This document shows positions 46,071-55,028 of a stretch of DNA of 64,000 nucleotides, one piece after another. How positions within the stretch are numbered: position 1 is the first letter of the stretch; every line of letters starts with the position of its first letter. The stretch covers positions 1 to 64,000 of the forward strand of contig JAJZVV010000009.1 of the NCBI GenBank assembly GCA_021845595.1, in the 5' to 3' direction. A program made the translations under genes and the position numbers. The DNA comes from Pseudomonadota bacterium (GTDB lineage: Bacteria; Pseudomonadota; Alphaproteobacteria; Acetobacterales; Acetobacteraceae). The notes below the pieces were generated by a model that worked only from the letters and a program-made list of their open reading frames with translations, was not told where the DNA came from and did not search any database.

Positions 46071-47176
46071 TAGATCACCACGCTGCGAATCGACTCGCCG
46101 CGCTCCATCAGGGTGAACGCGTCGTTGATGCGCTCGAGCGGCATGGTGTGGGTGATGAGATCGTCGATGTTGATCTTCTTGTCCATGTACCAATCGACGA
46201 TCTTCGGCACGTCGGTGCGGCCGCGCGCGCCGCCGAAGGCGGTGCCGATCCAGCGCCGGCCGGTGACGAGCTGGAACGGGCGGGTGGCGATCTCCTGGCC
46301 GGCGCCGGCGACGCCGATGATGGTCGAGACGCCCCAGCCGCGATGGCAGCACTCGAGCGCCTGGCGCATCAGCTTGACGTTGCCGACACATTCGAAGCTG
46401 TAGTCGGCGCCGCCACCGGTCAGCTCGACGAGATGGGCGACGAGATCGCCCTTGACCTCGCTCGGGTTGACGAAATGGGTCATGCCGAACCGCCGCGCCA
46501 GCGCCTCGCGCCTGGGATTGAGATCGACGCCCACGATCATGTCCGCGCCGACCAGCTTCGCGCCCTGGATGACATTGAGCCCGATGCCGCCGAGCCCGAA
46601 GACGACGACGCGGCTGCCTGCCTCGACCTTGGCGGTGAACAGCACCGCGCCGACGCCGGTGGTGACGCCGCAGCCGATGTAGCAGATTTTGTCGAACGGC
46701 GCGTCCGGGCGGATCTTGGCCAGCGCGATCTCGGGCAGCACGGTGTAGTTGGCGAAGGTCGAGCAGCCCATGTAGTGCGCGACCGGCTTGCCCTTGAACG
46801 AGAACCGCGACGACCCGTCCGGCATCAATCCCTTGCCCTGGGTGGCGCGGAGGGTGATGCAGAGATTGGTCTTGCGGCTGAGGCAGTATTCGCACTGCCG
46901 GCATTCCGGCGTGTAGAGCGGGATGACGTGGTCGCCGGGCTTGACGCTGGTGACGCCGGGCCCGGTTTCGACGACGATTCCGGCGCCCTCGTGGCCGAGG
47001 ATGGTGGGGAATATTCCCTCCGGATCGGCCCCGGACAGGGTGAACTGGTCGGTGTGGCAGATGCCGGTGGCCTTGATCTCGACCAACACCTCGCCGGCCC
47101 GGGGACCTTCGAGCTGCACGGTCTCGATCGAGAGAGGCTTGCCGGCCTCGAAGGCAACGGCGGCGCGCACGTCCAT
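46067..47176 (-). CDS. S-(hydroxymethyl)glutathione dehydrogenase (class III alcohol dehydrogenase)
   Basis: This 369-residue zinc enzyme oxidises the formaldehyde-glutathione adduct to S-formylglutathione with NAD+. Catalytic zinc ligand GICHTDQFTLSG, GHEGAGIVVE, structural-zinc Cys cluster CRQCEYCLSRKTNLC, and the coenzyme site VFGLGGIGLNVIQGAK are present. ATG at 47174-47176 has GAGGAAG upstream; longer frames add only untranslated leader. It is divergent from xoxF, which produces formaldehyde or formate. Some class III residues differ, so methanol-linked aldehyde rather than strict glutathione dependence should be kept open. Confidence 0.85.
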   Translation of the reverse strand: MDVRAAVAFEAGKPLSIETVQLEGPRAGEVLVEIKATGICHTDQFTLSGADPEGIFPTILGHEGAGIVVETGPGVTSVKPGDHVIPLYTPECRQCEYCLSRKTNLCITLRATQGKGLMPDGSSRFSFKGKPVAHYMGCSTFANYTVLPEIALAKIRPDAPFDKICYIGCGVTTGVGAVLFTAKVEAGSRVVVFGLGGIGLNVIQGAKLVGADMIVGVDLNPRREALARRFGMTHFVNPSEVKGDLVAHLVELTGGGADYSFECVGNVKLMRQALECCHRGWGVSTIIGVAGAGQEIATRPFQLVTGRRWIGTAFGGARGRTDVPKIVDWYMDKKINIDDLITHTMPLERINDAFTLMERGESIRSVVIY

Positions 47177-47372
47177 GGTCGCTTCCTCGTTCGCTTTCAT
47201 TGGCGCATTCGCTGGCCCCGGCCGCGGCCAGGACCCGTTGGCCGATTCCTTTGCATGCCGGCACGGAGCGCGCAAGTCGGCGAGCGTTTAATCGGGAATT
47301 CCGATCAATCGATCCGAAATTTCCGCGCGTCGCGCGAGAAGAACAGCGCCGCGATCGAATGTTCCGATCGGT

Positions 47373-47385
47373 CAATACGGTATTG
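47373..47385. promoter_or_regulatory. Palindrome in the xoxF/dehydrogenase control region
   Basis: CAATACGGTATTG is a perfect 6+1+6 palindrome placed between the divergent genes and about 30 bases upstream of the proposed xoxF -35. Its place and symmetry suit a dimeric regulator. No regulator gene is adjacent. Confidence 0.4.
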
Positions 47386-47414
47386 CATCATATTACGGGA
47401 GGCGGGAACGGTCC

Positions 47415-47444
47415 TTGCAATCGATGATGGAGCATGAATATGCT
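47415..47444 (+). promoter_or_regulatory. Candidate xoxF promoter
   Basis: TTGCAA (47415-47420) and TATGCT (47439-47444) with an 18-base spacer match sigma-70 hexamers at four of six positions each and would give a leader of about 75 bases before the xoxF ATG. Confidence 0.35.
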
Positions 47445-47526
47445 ATGCGGTCGACGCGGGGCTGACCGGTTCCGCTGTCGTTGCTGCAACGAAAAGCCAA
47501 CGAACCACCTGATTTCCGGAGGGAAC

Positions 47527-49329
47527 ATGAAAGTCACAAGCCGCTTTGCCGCGTGGTCCGTCGCCGCGTCCGCGTCCGCCGTGCTGCTGGCCGGCACGGC
47601 GCTGGCCAACGATCAGCTTGTCAAAATGTCGCAGGACCCCGCGCAGTGGGTCATGCCGACCGGGGACTATGCCAACCAGCGCCATTCCGCGCTGAAGCAG
47701 ATCAACACCGGCAACGTGAAGGAGCTGCGCCCGGTCTGGACCTTCTCGACCGGCGTGCTGCGCGGCCACGAAGGCGGTCCGCTCATCGTCGGGGACGTGA
47801 TGTATGTGCACACGCCGTTCCCGAACAAGGTCTTCGCGCTCGACCTCAACGACCAGGGCCGCATCATCTGGGCCTACGAGCCGAAGCAGGATCCGAACGT
47901 CATTCCCGTGATGTGCTGCGACACGGTGAACCGTGGCGTCGCCTATGGCGAAGGCATGGTGTTCCTGCACCAGGCGGACGCGACCCTGGTTGCGCTCGAT
48001 GCCAAGACCGGCAAGCTCGTGTGGTCGGTGAAGGACGCCGATCCGGCCAAGGGCGCGACCGGCACCTCGGCGCCGCAGGTGGTCAAGAACACCGTGCTCG
48101 TCGGCGTCTCCGGCGGCGAATTCGGTGTGCAGGGGCACGTGACGGCCTACGACATCAAGACCGGCAAGCAGGTCTGGCGCGCCTACTCGGAAGGCACGGA
48201 CGACCAGATCCTGTTCGATCCCGCCAAGACGACGAACCTGGGCAAGCCGGTCGGCAAGGATTCGTCGATCAAGACCTGGGAAGGCGACCAGTGGAAGATC
48301 GGCGGCGGCGCCACCTGGGGCTGGATCTCCTATGACCCGGCGCTCAACCTCGTCTATTACGGCTCCGGCAACCCGAGCACCTGGAACCCGACCCAGCGCC
48401 CGGGCGACAACAAATGGTCGATGACCATCTTCGCCCGCGACGCCGATACCGGCGTGGCGAAGTGGGTCTACCAGATGACCCCGCACGACGAATGGGACTA
48501 TGACGGCATCAACGAGATGATCCTCGCCAACGTCAAAGTGCACGGCAAGGAGACCAAGGCGCTGGTGCATTTCGACCGCAACGGCTTCGCCTTCGTGCTC
48601 GACCGGACGAGCGGCGCGCTGCTGCAGGCCAACAAGTTCGATCCGGCGGTGAACTGGGCCACCGGCTACAATCTCGAGACCGGCCTGCCGGAGCGGGTGA
48701 AGCAGTATTCGACCGAGGCCGGCGGCGCCGAGCACAACACCAAGGGCATCTGCCCCGCCGCGCTCGGCAGCAAGGACGAGCAGCCCGCCGCCTTCTCGCC
48801 GGAGACCGGCCTGTTCTACGTGCCGACGAACCACGTCTGCATGGACTACGAGCCGTTCAAGGTCGCCTACTCCGCCGGGCAGCCCTATGTCGGCGCGACG
48901 CTGTCGATGTTCCCGCCGAAGGGCGAGAAGCATCTCGGCAACTTCATCGCCTACGACGTCAACGAGGGTAAGATCGTCTGGTCCGATCCCGAGACCTTCT
49001 CGGTCTGGTCCGGCGCGCTGACGACGGCCGGCGGGCTCGCCTTCTACGGCACGCTGGACGGCAACCTGAAGGCGGTGGACGCCAAGACGGGCAAGGAACT
49101 CTACAAGTTCAAGACCCCGTCCGGCATCATCGGCAACGTCACGCCGTTCGAACATGGCGGCAAGCAGTACATCGCCGTGCTCTCCGGCGTCGGCGGCTGG
49201 GCCGGCATCGGCATGGCGGCCGGGCTCACCGAGGATACCGCGGGCCTCGGCGCGGTCGGCGCCTACAAGGCGCTGTCCAACTACACCCAGCTCGGCGGCG
49301 TGCTCACCGTCTTCGGCCTGGGTGACTGA
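47527..49329 (+). CDS. xoxF: Lanthanide-type PQQ methanol dehydrogenase XoxF
   Basis: This 600-residue periplasmic quinoprotein has a signal peptide (1-27, ending ALA) and an eight-bladed propeller with repeated DAKTGKxxW-type motifs. Key sites are the adjacent Cys130-Cys131 ([10 protein letters not shown]), metal ligands Glu198 (GGEFG) and Asn282 (GNPSTWNP), catalytic Asp324 and the additional Asp326 in DEWDYDG. MxaF calcium enzymes have Ala at the last position; Asp there is the mark of lanthanide-dependent XoxF. GGAGG lies 4 bases before the ATG at 47527. It oxidises methanol, passing electrons to the cytochrome encoded next. Confidence 0.95.
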   Translation: MKVTSRFAAWSVAASASAVLLAGTALANDQLVKMSQDPAQWVMPTGDYANQRHSALKQINTGNVKELRPVWTFSTGVLRGHEGGPLIVGDVMYVHTPFPNKVFALDLNDQGRIIWAYEPKQDPNVIPVMCCDTVNRGVAYGEGMVFLHQADATLVALDAKTGKLVWSVKDADPAKGATGTSAPQVVKNTVLVGVSGGEFGVQGHVTAYDIKTGKQVWRAYSEGTDDQILFDPAKTTNLGKPVGKDSSIKTWEGDQWKIGGGATWGWISYDPALNLVYYGSGNPSTWNPTQRPGDNKWSMTIFARDADTGVAKWVYQMTPHDEWDYDGINEMILANVKVHGKETKALVHFDRNGFAFVLDRTSGALLQANKFDPAVNWATGYNLETGLPERVKQYSTEAGGAEHNTKGICPAALGSKDEQPAAFSPETGLFYVPTNHVCMDYEPFKVAYSAGQPYVGATLSMFPPKGEKHLGNFIAYDVNEGKIVWSDPETFSVWSGALTTAGGLAFYGTLDGNLKAVDAKTGKELYKFKTPSGIIGNVTPFEHGGKQYIAVLSGVGGWAGIGMAAGLTEDTAGLGAVGAYKALSNYTQLGGVLTVFGLGD

Positions 49330-49388
49330 GCGTCTGGGCGATTGAGCATCTCGGCGGCTGAGTCTCGCCGAGTGCGCCTTTCCTCCGT

Positions 49389-49416
49389 CCCGGCCGGCGC
49401 ATGCGCGCCGGCCGGG
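49389..49416 (+). terminator. Strong hairpin between xoxF and xoxG
   Basis: CCCGGCCGGCGC and GCGCCGGCCGGG form a perfect 12-bp stem with an ATGC loop, 60 bases after the xoxF stop. There is no clear T-tract, so it may be a partial terminator or an mRNA-stabilising 3' structure allowing higher expression of xoxF than of the genes behind it. Confidence 0.5.
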
Positions 49417-49444
49417 CGCCTTCCCTCACTGCGTAGCCTACGTC

Positions 49445-49467
49445 ACCGCGATGCGCTGCATCGCGGT
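49445..49467 (+). promoter_or_regulatory. Hairpin just upstream of the xoxG ribosome site
   Basis: ACCGCGATGC and GCATCGCGGT form a perfect 10-bp stem with a three-base loop, ending three bases before GGAG (49470-49473), which serves the xoxG ATG at 49480. It may modulate xoxG translation or be the second half of an attenuator. Confidence 0.4.
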
Positions 49468-49479
49468 TTGGAGTCCCGA

Positions 49480-49932
49480 ATGGCACGTGCCCACATGCTT
49501 GCCTGGTGCGCCGCGGCTTCCCTGCTCGGCGCCGCGTCCTGGCCGATCACGCACCCCGCACGGGCCGCCGATGGCCCTGACGCCGAACGGCCCTACACGA
49601 TCGAGAACGGCCATATCGATCGCGCCACCTTCCGCGGCTATCTCTATTACGGCGACGCCTGCCTGCGCTGCCATGGTCCGGACGGGTCCGGCAGCTCCTA
49701 TGCGCCGAGCCTCGTCGACTCGCTCAAGCATCTGAGCAAGCAGACCTTCGAGGAGACGGTCATCAACGGGCGCATGAACGTCGGCACCGCCAACGACAAG
49801 GTGATGCCCTCCTTCGGCACCAACGCCGACGTCGTCGAGCACCTGGAGGAAATCTATTCCTACCTCAAGGCGCGCTCGGACGGCGCGATCGGGCGCGGAC
49901 GGCCGAAGAAGATCGGCGAGACGGATGACTAG
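49480..49932 (+). CDS. xoxG: Cytochrome c electron acceptor of XoxF (XoxG)
   Basis: This 150-residue protein has a signal peptide (about 1-30) and one haem site C61LRC64H65; the axial Met is probably Met109 in VMPSFG. It matches the single-haem c-type cytochrome that takes electrons from XoxF. Start ATG at 49480 has GGAG seven bases upstream. It lies 150 bases after xoxF and 8 bases before xoxJ. Confidence 0.9.
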   Translation: MARAHMLAWCAAASLLGAASWPITHPARAADGPDAERPYTIENGHIDRATFRGYLYYGDACLRCHGPDGSGSSYAPSLVDSLKHLSKQTFEETVINGRMNVGTANDKVMPSFGTNADVVEHLEEIYSYLKARSDGAIGRGRPKKIGETDD

Positions 49933-49940
49933 GGTCGTGC

Positions 49941-50759
49941 ATGATTAAGGCCGGTCTCCTCGCCCTCGCCGTGCTCGCCGCGACGCGGCCCGAGGCCCGT
50001 GCGCAGGCGGGCGCCGATCTGGTGTCGCGCAGCGAATTGCGCGTCTGTTCGGACCCATCGGACCTGCCGTTCTCGGACCAGCACGGCGACGGATTCGAGA
50101 ACCGGATCGTCGATCTGCTCGCGCAGGATCTGCATCTGCCGGTGCGCTACACCTGGTATCCGAATTCGGTCGGCTTCCTGCGCAATACCTTGCTGGCGCT
50201 GAAATGCGACGTCGTCGCCGGCACCGTTTCCGGCGCGCCGATGATGCTGACGACATCGCCGTACTACCGCACCGGCTACATGATCGTCACCCGCAGCGCC
50301 GATCATATCGCCGCGCCCAGCCTGGCGGACCCGCTGTTCCGGGGCAAGCGCATCGGCCTGGTCGCCGGCACGCCGCCGGGCGACCTCGTGGTGCGCCACG
50401 GGCTGATGGCGCAGGTGCGTCCCTATGAGCTGAACGTCGATACGCGCATCGAATCGCCACCGCATCAGATGCTGATGGACCTCGTCGCCGGACGCATCGA
50501 CGTGGCGCTCCTCTGGGGCCCGATCGCCGGCTTCTATATCCACCGCGACGCGCTGCCGCTCGACACCGCCTTCCTGCAGCCGGAGGCCGGCGCCGCACCG
50601 GTGGATTATGCGATCGCCATGGGCGTGCGCAGCGCCGACGCCGCCTGGCGCGGCGCGCTCGACGCCGCGATCGCGCGCCATCAGCCGGAGATCACCCACC
50701 TCCTGCAGAGCTACGGCGTGCCGCTGCTGGACGCACAGAACCAGCCGCTGAAACCGTGA
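49941..50759 (+). CDS. xoxJ: Periplasmic solute-binding-like protein XoxJ
   Basis: This 272-residue protein has a signal (about 1-21), then ELRVCSDPSDLPFSDQHGDG and the bilobed binding-protein pattern through VALLWGPIAGFYI. It is the MoxJ/XoxJ family, required for methanol dehydrogenase and proposed to activate it; no transport genes accompany it. It follows xoxG by 8 bases. Confidence 0.9.
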   Translation: MIKAGLLALAVLAATRPEARAQAGADLVSRSELRVCSDPSDLPFSDQHGDGFENRIVDLLAQDLHLPVRYTWYPNSVGFLRNTLLALKCDVVAGTVSGAPMMLTTSPYYRTGYMIVTRSADHIAAPSLADPLFRGKRIGLVAGTPPGDLVVRHGLMAQVRPYELNVDTRIESPPHQMLMDLVAGRIDVALLWGPIAGFYIHRDALPLDTAFLQPEAGAAPVDYAIAMGVRSADAAWRGALDAAIARHQPEITHLLQSYGVPLLDAQNQPLKP

Positions 50760-50799
50760 TCCCTCGCCAGCCCTGAGACGGGCACCGGCGGCGCGCCGG

Positions 50800-51426
50800 T
50801 CACAGCGCGGCTTGCAGGACCCGAGCGTAGGCGCCGAGCCGGGCCTGGAGCTCGGTCGGAACGTGGCAGACCGCGCCCATCATCTGCGACTGCGCGCGAT
50901 AGGCGCGCAGCGCCAGATCCCGCTGCTCCAGGCTGTCCTCATCGGTCGCCGCCTCGAGCGTGCGCAGCTTGGCCGCGATCGCCGCCTGGCGTCGCCCGAG
51001 GCTTTCGATGCGGGCGATCGCGCTGCGGTGCTGCTGGTCGATCCGCGCGACGAGCCCGGCGAACACCACCGGCAGCACCCGCGCCCGCGCCGCCTGCGGC
51101 ACCTGTTCGGCGAACGCGGCGAGACGGGCGCTGCCCTCGGCGACCGGCACGGTATGCGCCGTCACCGCGTCGATGAGTGCCACCAGCGCCGCGTCGTCCT
51201 GCCAGCGCGCATCCGCCGGGATCGGCGGGTCTTCCCAGAACTGCCCCGCCGTCACGTCCGGCGCGCGCGGCTGCGGGCACGGCCAGTCCGCCGTGTCCCC
51301 GGTGACCGCGGCCCCGGTGCCCGCGGCCCCGATGTCCGCCGCGTGGGCGGTCCCGGCCACGAGCCCTGCGAGCATCAGCGGCAGACGGAGCCATGCGCCC
51401 GCTCCGCCACGGACCATCCGTCGCAT
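50800..51426 (-). CDS. Exported hypothetical protein beside the xox genes
   Basis: A 208-residue protein with a signal peptide (about 1-29) and a mature start containing DWPCPQPRAPDVTAGQFWED, then a helical region with RIDQQHRSAIARIESLGRRQ. The DWPC...W start looks familiar from proteins near quinoprotein dehydrogenases, but I cannot name a family. Two cysteines (in DWPC and AVCH) may pair. It is convergent with xoxJ. Function unknown. Confidence 0.6.
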   Translation of the reverse strand: MRRMVRGGAGAWLRLPLMLAGLVAGTAHAADIGAAGTGAAVTGDTADWPCPQPRAPDVTAGQFWEDPPIPADARWQDDAALVALIDAVTAHTVPVAEGSARLAAFAEQVPQAARARVLPVVFAGLVARIDQQHRSAIARIESLGRRQAAIAAKLRTLEAATDEDSLEQRDLALRAYRAQSQMMGAVCHVPTELQARLGAYARVLQAAL

Positions 51427-51544
51427 GCCGTCTCCTCTGCCGCCGTGTCGTGGTTCGCGGCTCGCCGCCGGCCGGGTAGGCCGCGCCGCGCGTGCGGGTC
51501 GCGGATCGACCCGTTCGGCGGCGCGGCCGGTGGCCCAGGCTGCG

Positions 51545-51607
51545 GCCAGCTCCGCGGGGTCAGCCGCCAGCTCCGCGGGGTCAGCCGCCAGCCCCGCGGG
51601 GTTAGCC
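51545..51607. repeat. Three tandem 21-bp repeats at the 3' end of the Bax-inhibitor gene
   Basis: Units of GCCAGCTCCGCGGGGTCAGC plus C occur at 51545-51565, 51566-51586 and 51587-51607, the first two identical and the third with two changes. The last unit overlaps the stop codon of the minus-strand gene (51602-51604). Variable repeat number is possible. Confidence 0.8.
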
Positions 51608-52378
51608 GTTGGAATTGCGGCTGCCCGTCAGCTGCAGCAGCAGCATGAACAGGTTGATGAAGTTGAGCAGCAATGAGAGCGAATCGTAGACCGCGCGCTT
51701 GGCCGCCTGCTCGGGCCCGTCGGCGTAGGCGTATTCGACGAAGGTCGCCTTGATGCGCTGCGTGTCATAGGCGGTCAGCCCGACGAAGACGAGCACGCCG
51801 ATGATGCTGATGGCGAACTGCAGCCCGCTCGACCCGACGAAGATGTTCACCAGCGAGGCGATGATGATGCCGAACAGGCCCATCATCAGGAACGACCCGT
51901 AGCGGCTGAGGTCGCTGCGCGTGGTGTAGCCCCACAGGCTCATCGCGGCGAAGGTGGCGGCGGTGATGAAGAACACGCGGGCGATGGATTCGCCCGAATA
52001 GACCAGGAAGATGTTGGTCAGGCTCGCGCCCATGGCGACGCAGAACGCCCAGTAGAGCGCCTGTGCGGCGCCGGTCGAGAGCCGGTTGACGCCGAAGCTC
52101 AGCACCATGACGAAGGCGAGCGGAGCGAGCATGGCCACGAACGCCAGGCCGCCGGTGGTGTGGCGCAGCCCGTAGGGCGTCTCCACCAGCGGGTAGAACA
52201 GGTTGATCAGCGAGGTATTGGCGATGCCGTAGGCGACGATGCCGGTGAGCAGGAGGCCCGACGCCATCCAGTTGTAGACGCGGAGCATGTAGCCGCGCAG
52301 CCCGGCATCGATGAGGTCGGGGGCATAGGCCCCGCGGGACGCGCCCGGGTAGGTCCGATAATCGGGACTGAAGGCCAT
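51602..52378 (-). CDS. Bax inhibitor-1/YccA family membrane protein
   Basis: This 258-residue protein has seven predicted helices and the family features LRVYNWMASGLLLTGIVAY, FVGLTAYDTQRIK and LLNFINLFMLLLQL, with the Asp of YDTQ. Relatives modulate FtsH proteases or leak calcium. A single gene, with tandem repeats at its 3' end. Confidence 0.92.
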   Translation of the reverse strand: MAFSPDYRTYPGASRGAYAPDLIDAGLRGYMLRVYNWMASGLLLTGIVAYGIANTSLINLFYPLVETPYGLRHTTGGLAFVAMLAPLAFVMVLSFGVNRLSTGAAQALYWAFCVAMGASLTNIFLVYSGESIARVFFITAATFAAMSLWGYTTRSDLSRYGSFLMMGLFGIIIASLVNIFVGSSGLQFAISIIGVLVFVGLTAYDTQRIKATFVEYAYADGPEQAAKRAVYDSLSLLLNFINLFMLLLQLTGSRNSNG

Positions 52379-52463
52379 GGTGTGTGTCTCTCTCCTGTCG
52401 AACAGGGACCGGGTGGATGGTTATCTTGGGCGAACGAGCCGCCCCCGCAAGCGGGTGGCGCCT

Positions 52464-55028
52464 CTATTCGTTGCGCAGCATCGGTCCCGCCTTGGCGGCG
52501 AGCGCCCGGGCGGTGGCAGCATAGCCCAGCGCCAGCATCAGCGCCATCGCGCCGAGCAGGGTCGCGGCCAGCACCCCGGGCAGGAAGCTCCACTCCGCGT
52601 GCAGCACGAAATGCATCACGCCGATGCTGGCCACCACCCCGACCAGCGCGGCGATGACGCCGGCGGCGAGGCCCAGCGTGCCGAACTCGACCAGCCAGGC
52701 GTGGAGAATCTGGCCCCGCCGCGCGCCGAGCGCGCGCAGGATCACCGCCTCCTGCACGCGCCGGCGCTGCCCGGCCGCCACCGCCCCGGCCAGCACCAGC
52801 GCGCCGGCGGCGAGGGTGAGGGTGCCGGTGGCGCCCAGCGCGGCGCCGAGCTGGCCGAGCAGGGCGGCGATGGCGTCGAGCACGTCGGTGACCGAAATGC
52901 CGGTGACGTTCGGCAGCGCGTCGGTGACCGCGCGGAGCAGCGCGCCGGCCTGCTCCGGGGCCACTTTCACCGCCGCGATATGCGTCGCCGGCGCCCCCGC
53001 CAGCGCGCCGGGGCTGGCGACGAGGGCGAAATTCAGCGCCAGCGACCGCCAGTCGATATCGCGCAGCGAGGCGACGCGGAGGTCCAGATCGCGGCCGAGC
53101 ACGTTGACCCGCAGCACGTCGCCGACACGCACCCCCCAGCCGCGCGCCAGGCCGGCGTCGAACGAAACCAGCGGCGGCCCGGCATAGTCCGGCGGCCACC
53201 AGGCGCCGGCGACGAGACGCGTTCCCGGCGGCGGCGCGGCGGCATAGGTGAGGCCGCGATCGCCGCGAAGCGCCCATTCGGTGCCGGGCGCCGCGCGGAC
53301 CTGCTCGGCCGGCACGCCGGCGACGCTGACGAGGCGGGCGCGCAGCGACGGCACTTCGTCCACCTTCGTCACCCCGGGGCTGGCGCGCAGAATGGCATCG
53401 AACCGCGCCACTTCGTCGGGCTGGATGTCGACGAAATAGAAGCTCGGCGCGTTGGCCGGGATGTCGCGGACGATCTGCCGGCGCATGTTGCCCTCGATCA
53501 GCGCCACCGTCGCCAGGGTGGAGAGGCCGAGGCCGAGCGAGACCAGCATCTGCGCCGTCGGCGCGCCGGGGCGATGGAGGTTGGCGAGACCGAGGCGCGC
53601 CGCCGGCGAGGCCAGGCGCGGCGCGAGCCGGGCAAGGCGGTCGACGGCCAGCGCGCCGAGCCGGAACACCGCCAGCGTCGCCACCGCGCCGGCGCAGAAC
53701 CACAGCGCGAAGCCACGGTCCGGCGCCGTCGCCACGGTGAGGACGATGAGTGCCGTGGCGAGGGCGAGAACGGCGCCGAGCAGCCGCCGCCCGGGCCGGG
53801 CCGGGGCCGGCAGCAGCGCGTCGCGAAACAGGGCGGCGGCGGGAATCGCGAGCGTGCGCCCGAGCGGGAGCAGCGCGAAGCAGGCCGCGGTCAGCAGCCC
53901 ATAGGCGGCGGCGAGCGCCAGCGGACGAGGATAGAGGCCGAGATGCGGCGGCACCGGCAGCAGGTCGGCGAGCAGGGCGCGCGCCAGGGCGGGCAGCGCG
54001 GCGCCGGCGACGAGCCCGGCGAGCACGCCCGCCGCCGCCAGCGCCATCACCTGCACCAGGCAGACCTGGAACACCAGCCGCCCCGGCGCGCCGATGCAGC
54101 GCAGCACCGCGAGGCTCTGCGCCCGCGCCTCCAGCCACGCGCGCACGCCGTTGGCGACGCCGATGCCGCCGACCAGCAGCGCCGTCAGCCCGACCAGCGT
54201 CATGAACAGCCCGTTCTGGTCGATGAAGCGCCGCGCCCCGGGCAGCGCGTCGCCGCTCAGGCGGATGCGCCAGCCCTGGCCGGGGAAGGCGTCGCGCAGG
54301 GCGCTGACGGTGGCCGCCGGGTCGGCTCCGCCGGGCAGCACCACGCGCACCCCGTGCTCGAGCATCGAACCGGGCTGAACGAGGTCGGTCGCCGGCAGCG
54401 CCGCGGCCGCGATCAGCACGCGCGGGCCGAAGATCGAAGCGGTGGCCACCCGGTCCGGCTCGTCGGTGAGGGCGCCGCGCAGGGTGAGGCTGGCCCGGCC
54501 GAGCCGCACCGTGTCGCCGACATGCAGCCCGAGCCGGTCCAGCACCAGCGGCTGGGCGAGCAGGCCGAACCGGCCGCCGACGTCAGCCCCCGCAGCAGCC
54601 CCTGGGGCAGCCCCGGGCGCGGCCCCGGGCACGGCGGCAAGCGCGGCGGCGAGCGGCCCCGCCGGGCGCAGACCGGCCGCGCCGACCAGCGGCCAGGCCG
54701 GATCCACCGCCTTGAGATCGACGAGCATGCGCTCGCCGGACGGCGCGATCAGCATCGAGCGCATGCGCACGATGGCCGACAGGCGCGCGCCGCGGGCGGT
54801 GAGCCAGGCCCGGGCCGCTTCGGGCAGGGGCTGCGCGCCGGTATCGATCTCGACATCCCCGCCCAGGATCCGCCGTCCGTCCGCCGCCAGGCCGCGCTCG
54901 ACCCCCTCGCGCAGGCTGCCGACGCCGGCGATGGCGGCGACGCCGAGGGCGAGGCAGGCCAGCACGATGCGCAGCCCCGGCGCGCCGCCGCGCAGCTCGC
55001 GCCAGGCCAGGCGCAGCGCCAGCATCAC
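52464..55028 (-). CDS. ABC exporter permease, YbbP/FtsX-like
   Basis: This 854-residue permease has an N-terminal helix, a periplasmic domain and two FtsX regions with four helices each, the YbbP layout (LRLAWRELRGGAPGLRIVLA, SLREGVERGL, then GGIGVANGVRAWLEARAQS and LGARRGQILHAWLVEF). Its start overlaps the ATPase stop as ATGA. Such systems are thought to extract or release lipids or lipoproteins. The TesA-like esterase next to it matches E. coli ybbAP-tesA. Confidence 0.9.
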   Translation of the reverse strand: MMLALRLAWRELRGGAPGLRIVLACLALGVAAIAGVGSLREGVERGLAADGRRILGGDVEIDTGAQPLPEAARAWLTARGARLSAIVRMRSMLIAPSGERMLVDLKAVDPAWPLVGAAGLRPAGPLAAALAAVPGAAPGAAPGAAAGADVGGRFGLLAQPLVLDRLGLHVGDTVRLGRASLTLRGALTDEPDRVATASIFGPRVLIAAAALPATDLVQPGSMLEHGVRVVLPGGADPAATVSALRDAFPGQGWRIRLSGDALPGARRFIDQNGLFMTLVGLTALLVGGIGVANGVRAWLEARAQSLAVLRCIGAPGRLVFQVCLVQVMALAAAGVLAGLVAGAALPALARALLADLLPVPPHLGLYPRPLALAAAYGLLTAACFALLPLGRTLAIPAAALFRDALLPAPARPGRRLLGAVLALATALIVLTVATAPDRGFALWFCAGAVATLAVFRLGALAVDRLARLAPRLASPAARLGLANLHRPGAPTAQMLVSLGLGLSTLATVALIEGNMRRQIVRDIPANAPSFYFVDIQPDEVARFDAILRASPGVTKVDEVPSLRARLVSVAGVPAEQVRAAPGTEWALRGDRGLTYAAAPPPGTRLVAGAWWPPDYAGPPLVSFDAGLARGWGVRVGDVLRVNVLGRDLDLRVASLRDIDWRSLALNFALVASPGALAGAPATHIAAVKVAPEQAGALLRAVTDALPNVTGISVTDVLDAIAALLGQLGAALGATGTLTLAAGALVLAGAVAAGQRRRVQEAVILRALGARRGQILHAWLVEFGTLGLAAGVIAALVGVVASIGVMHFVLHAEWSFLPGVLAATLLGAMALMLALGYAATARALAAKAGPMLRNE

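Larger units (their letters stand above)
47177..47526. other. Divergent control region between the formaldehyde dehydrogenase and xoxF
   Basis: About 350 bases, less GC-rich than the genes, with clusters of ATCG/GATC-containing motifs (47290-47330, 47360-47372), a 13-base palindrome and a possible xoxF promoter described separately. No ORF here is supported. It should contain both promoters and any regulator sites. Confidence 0.5.
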
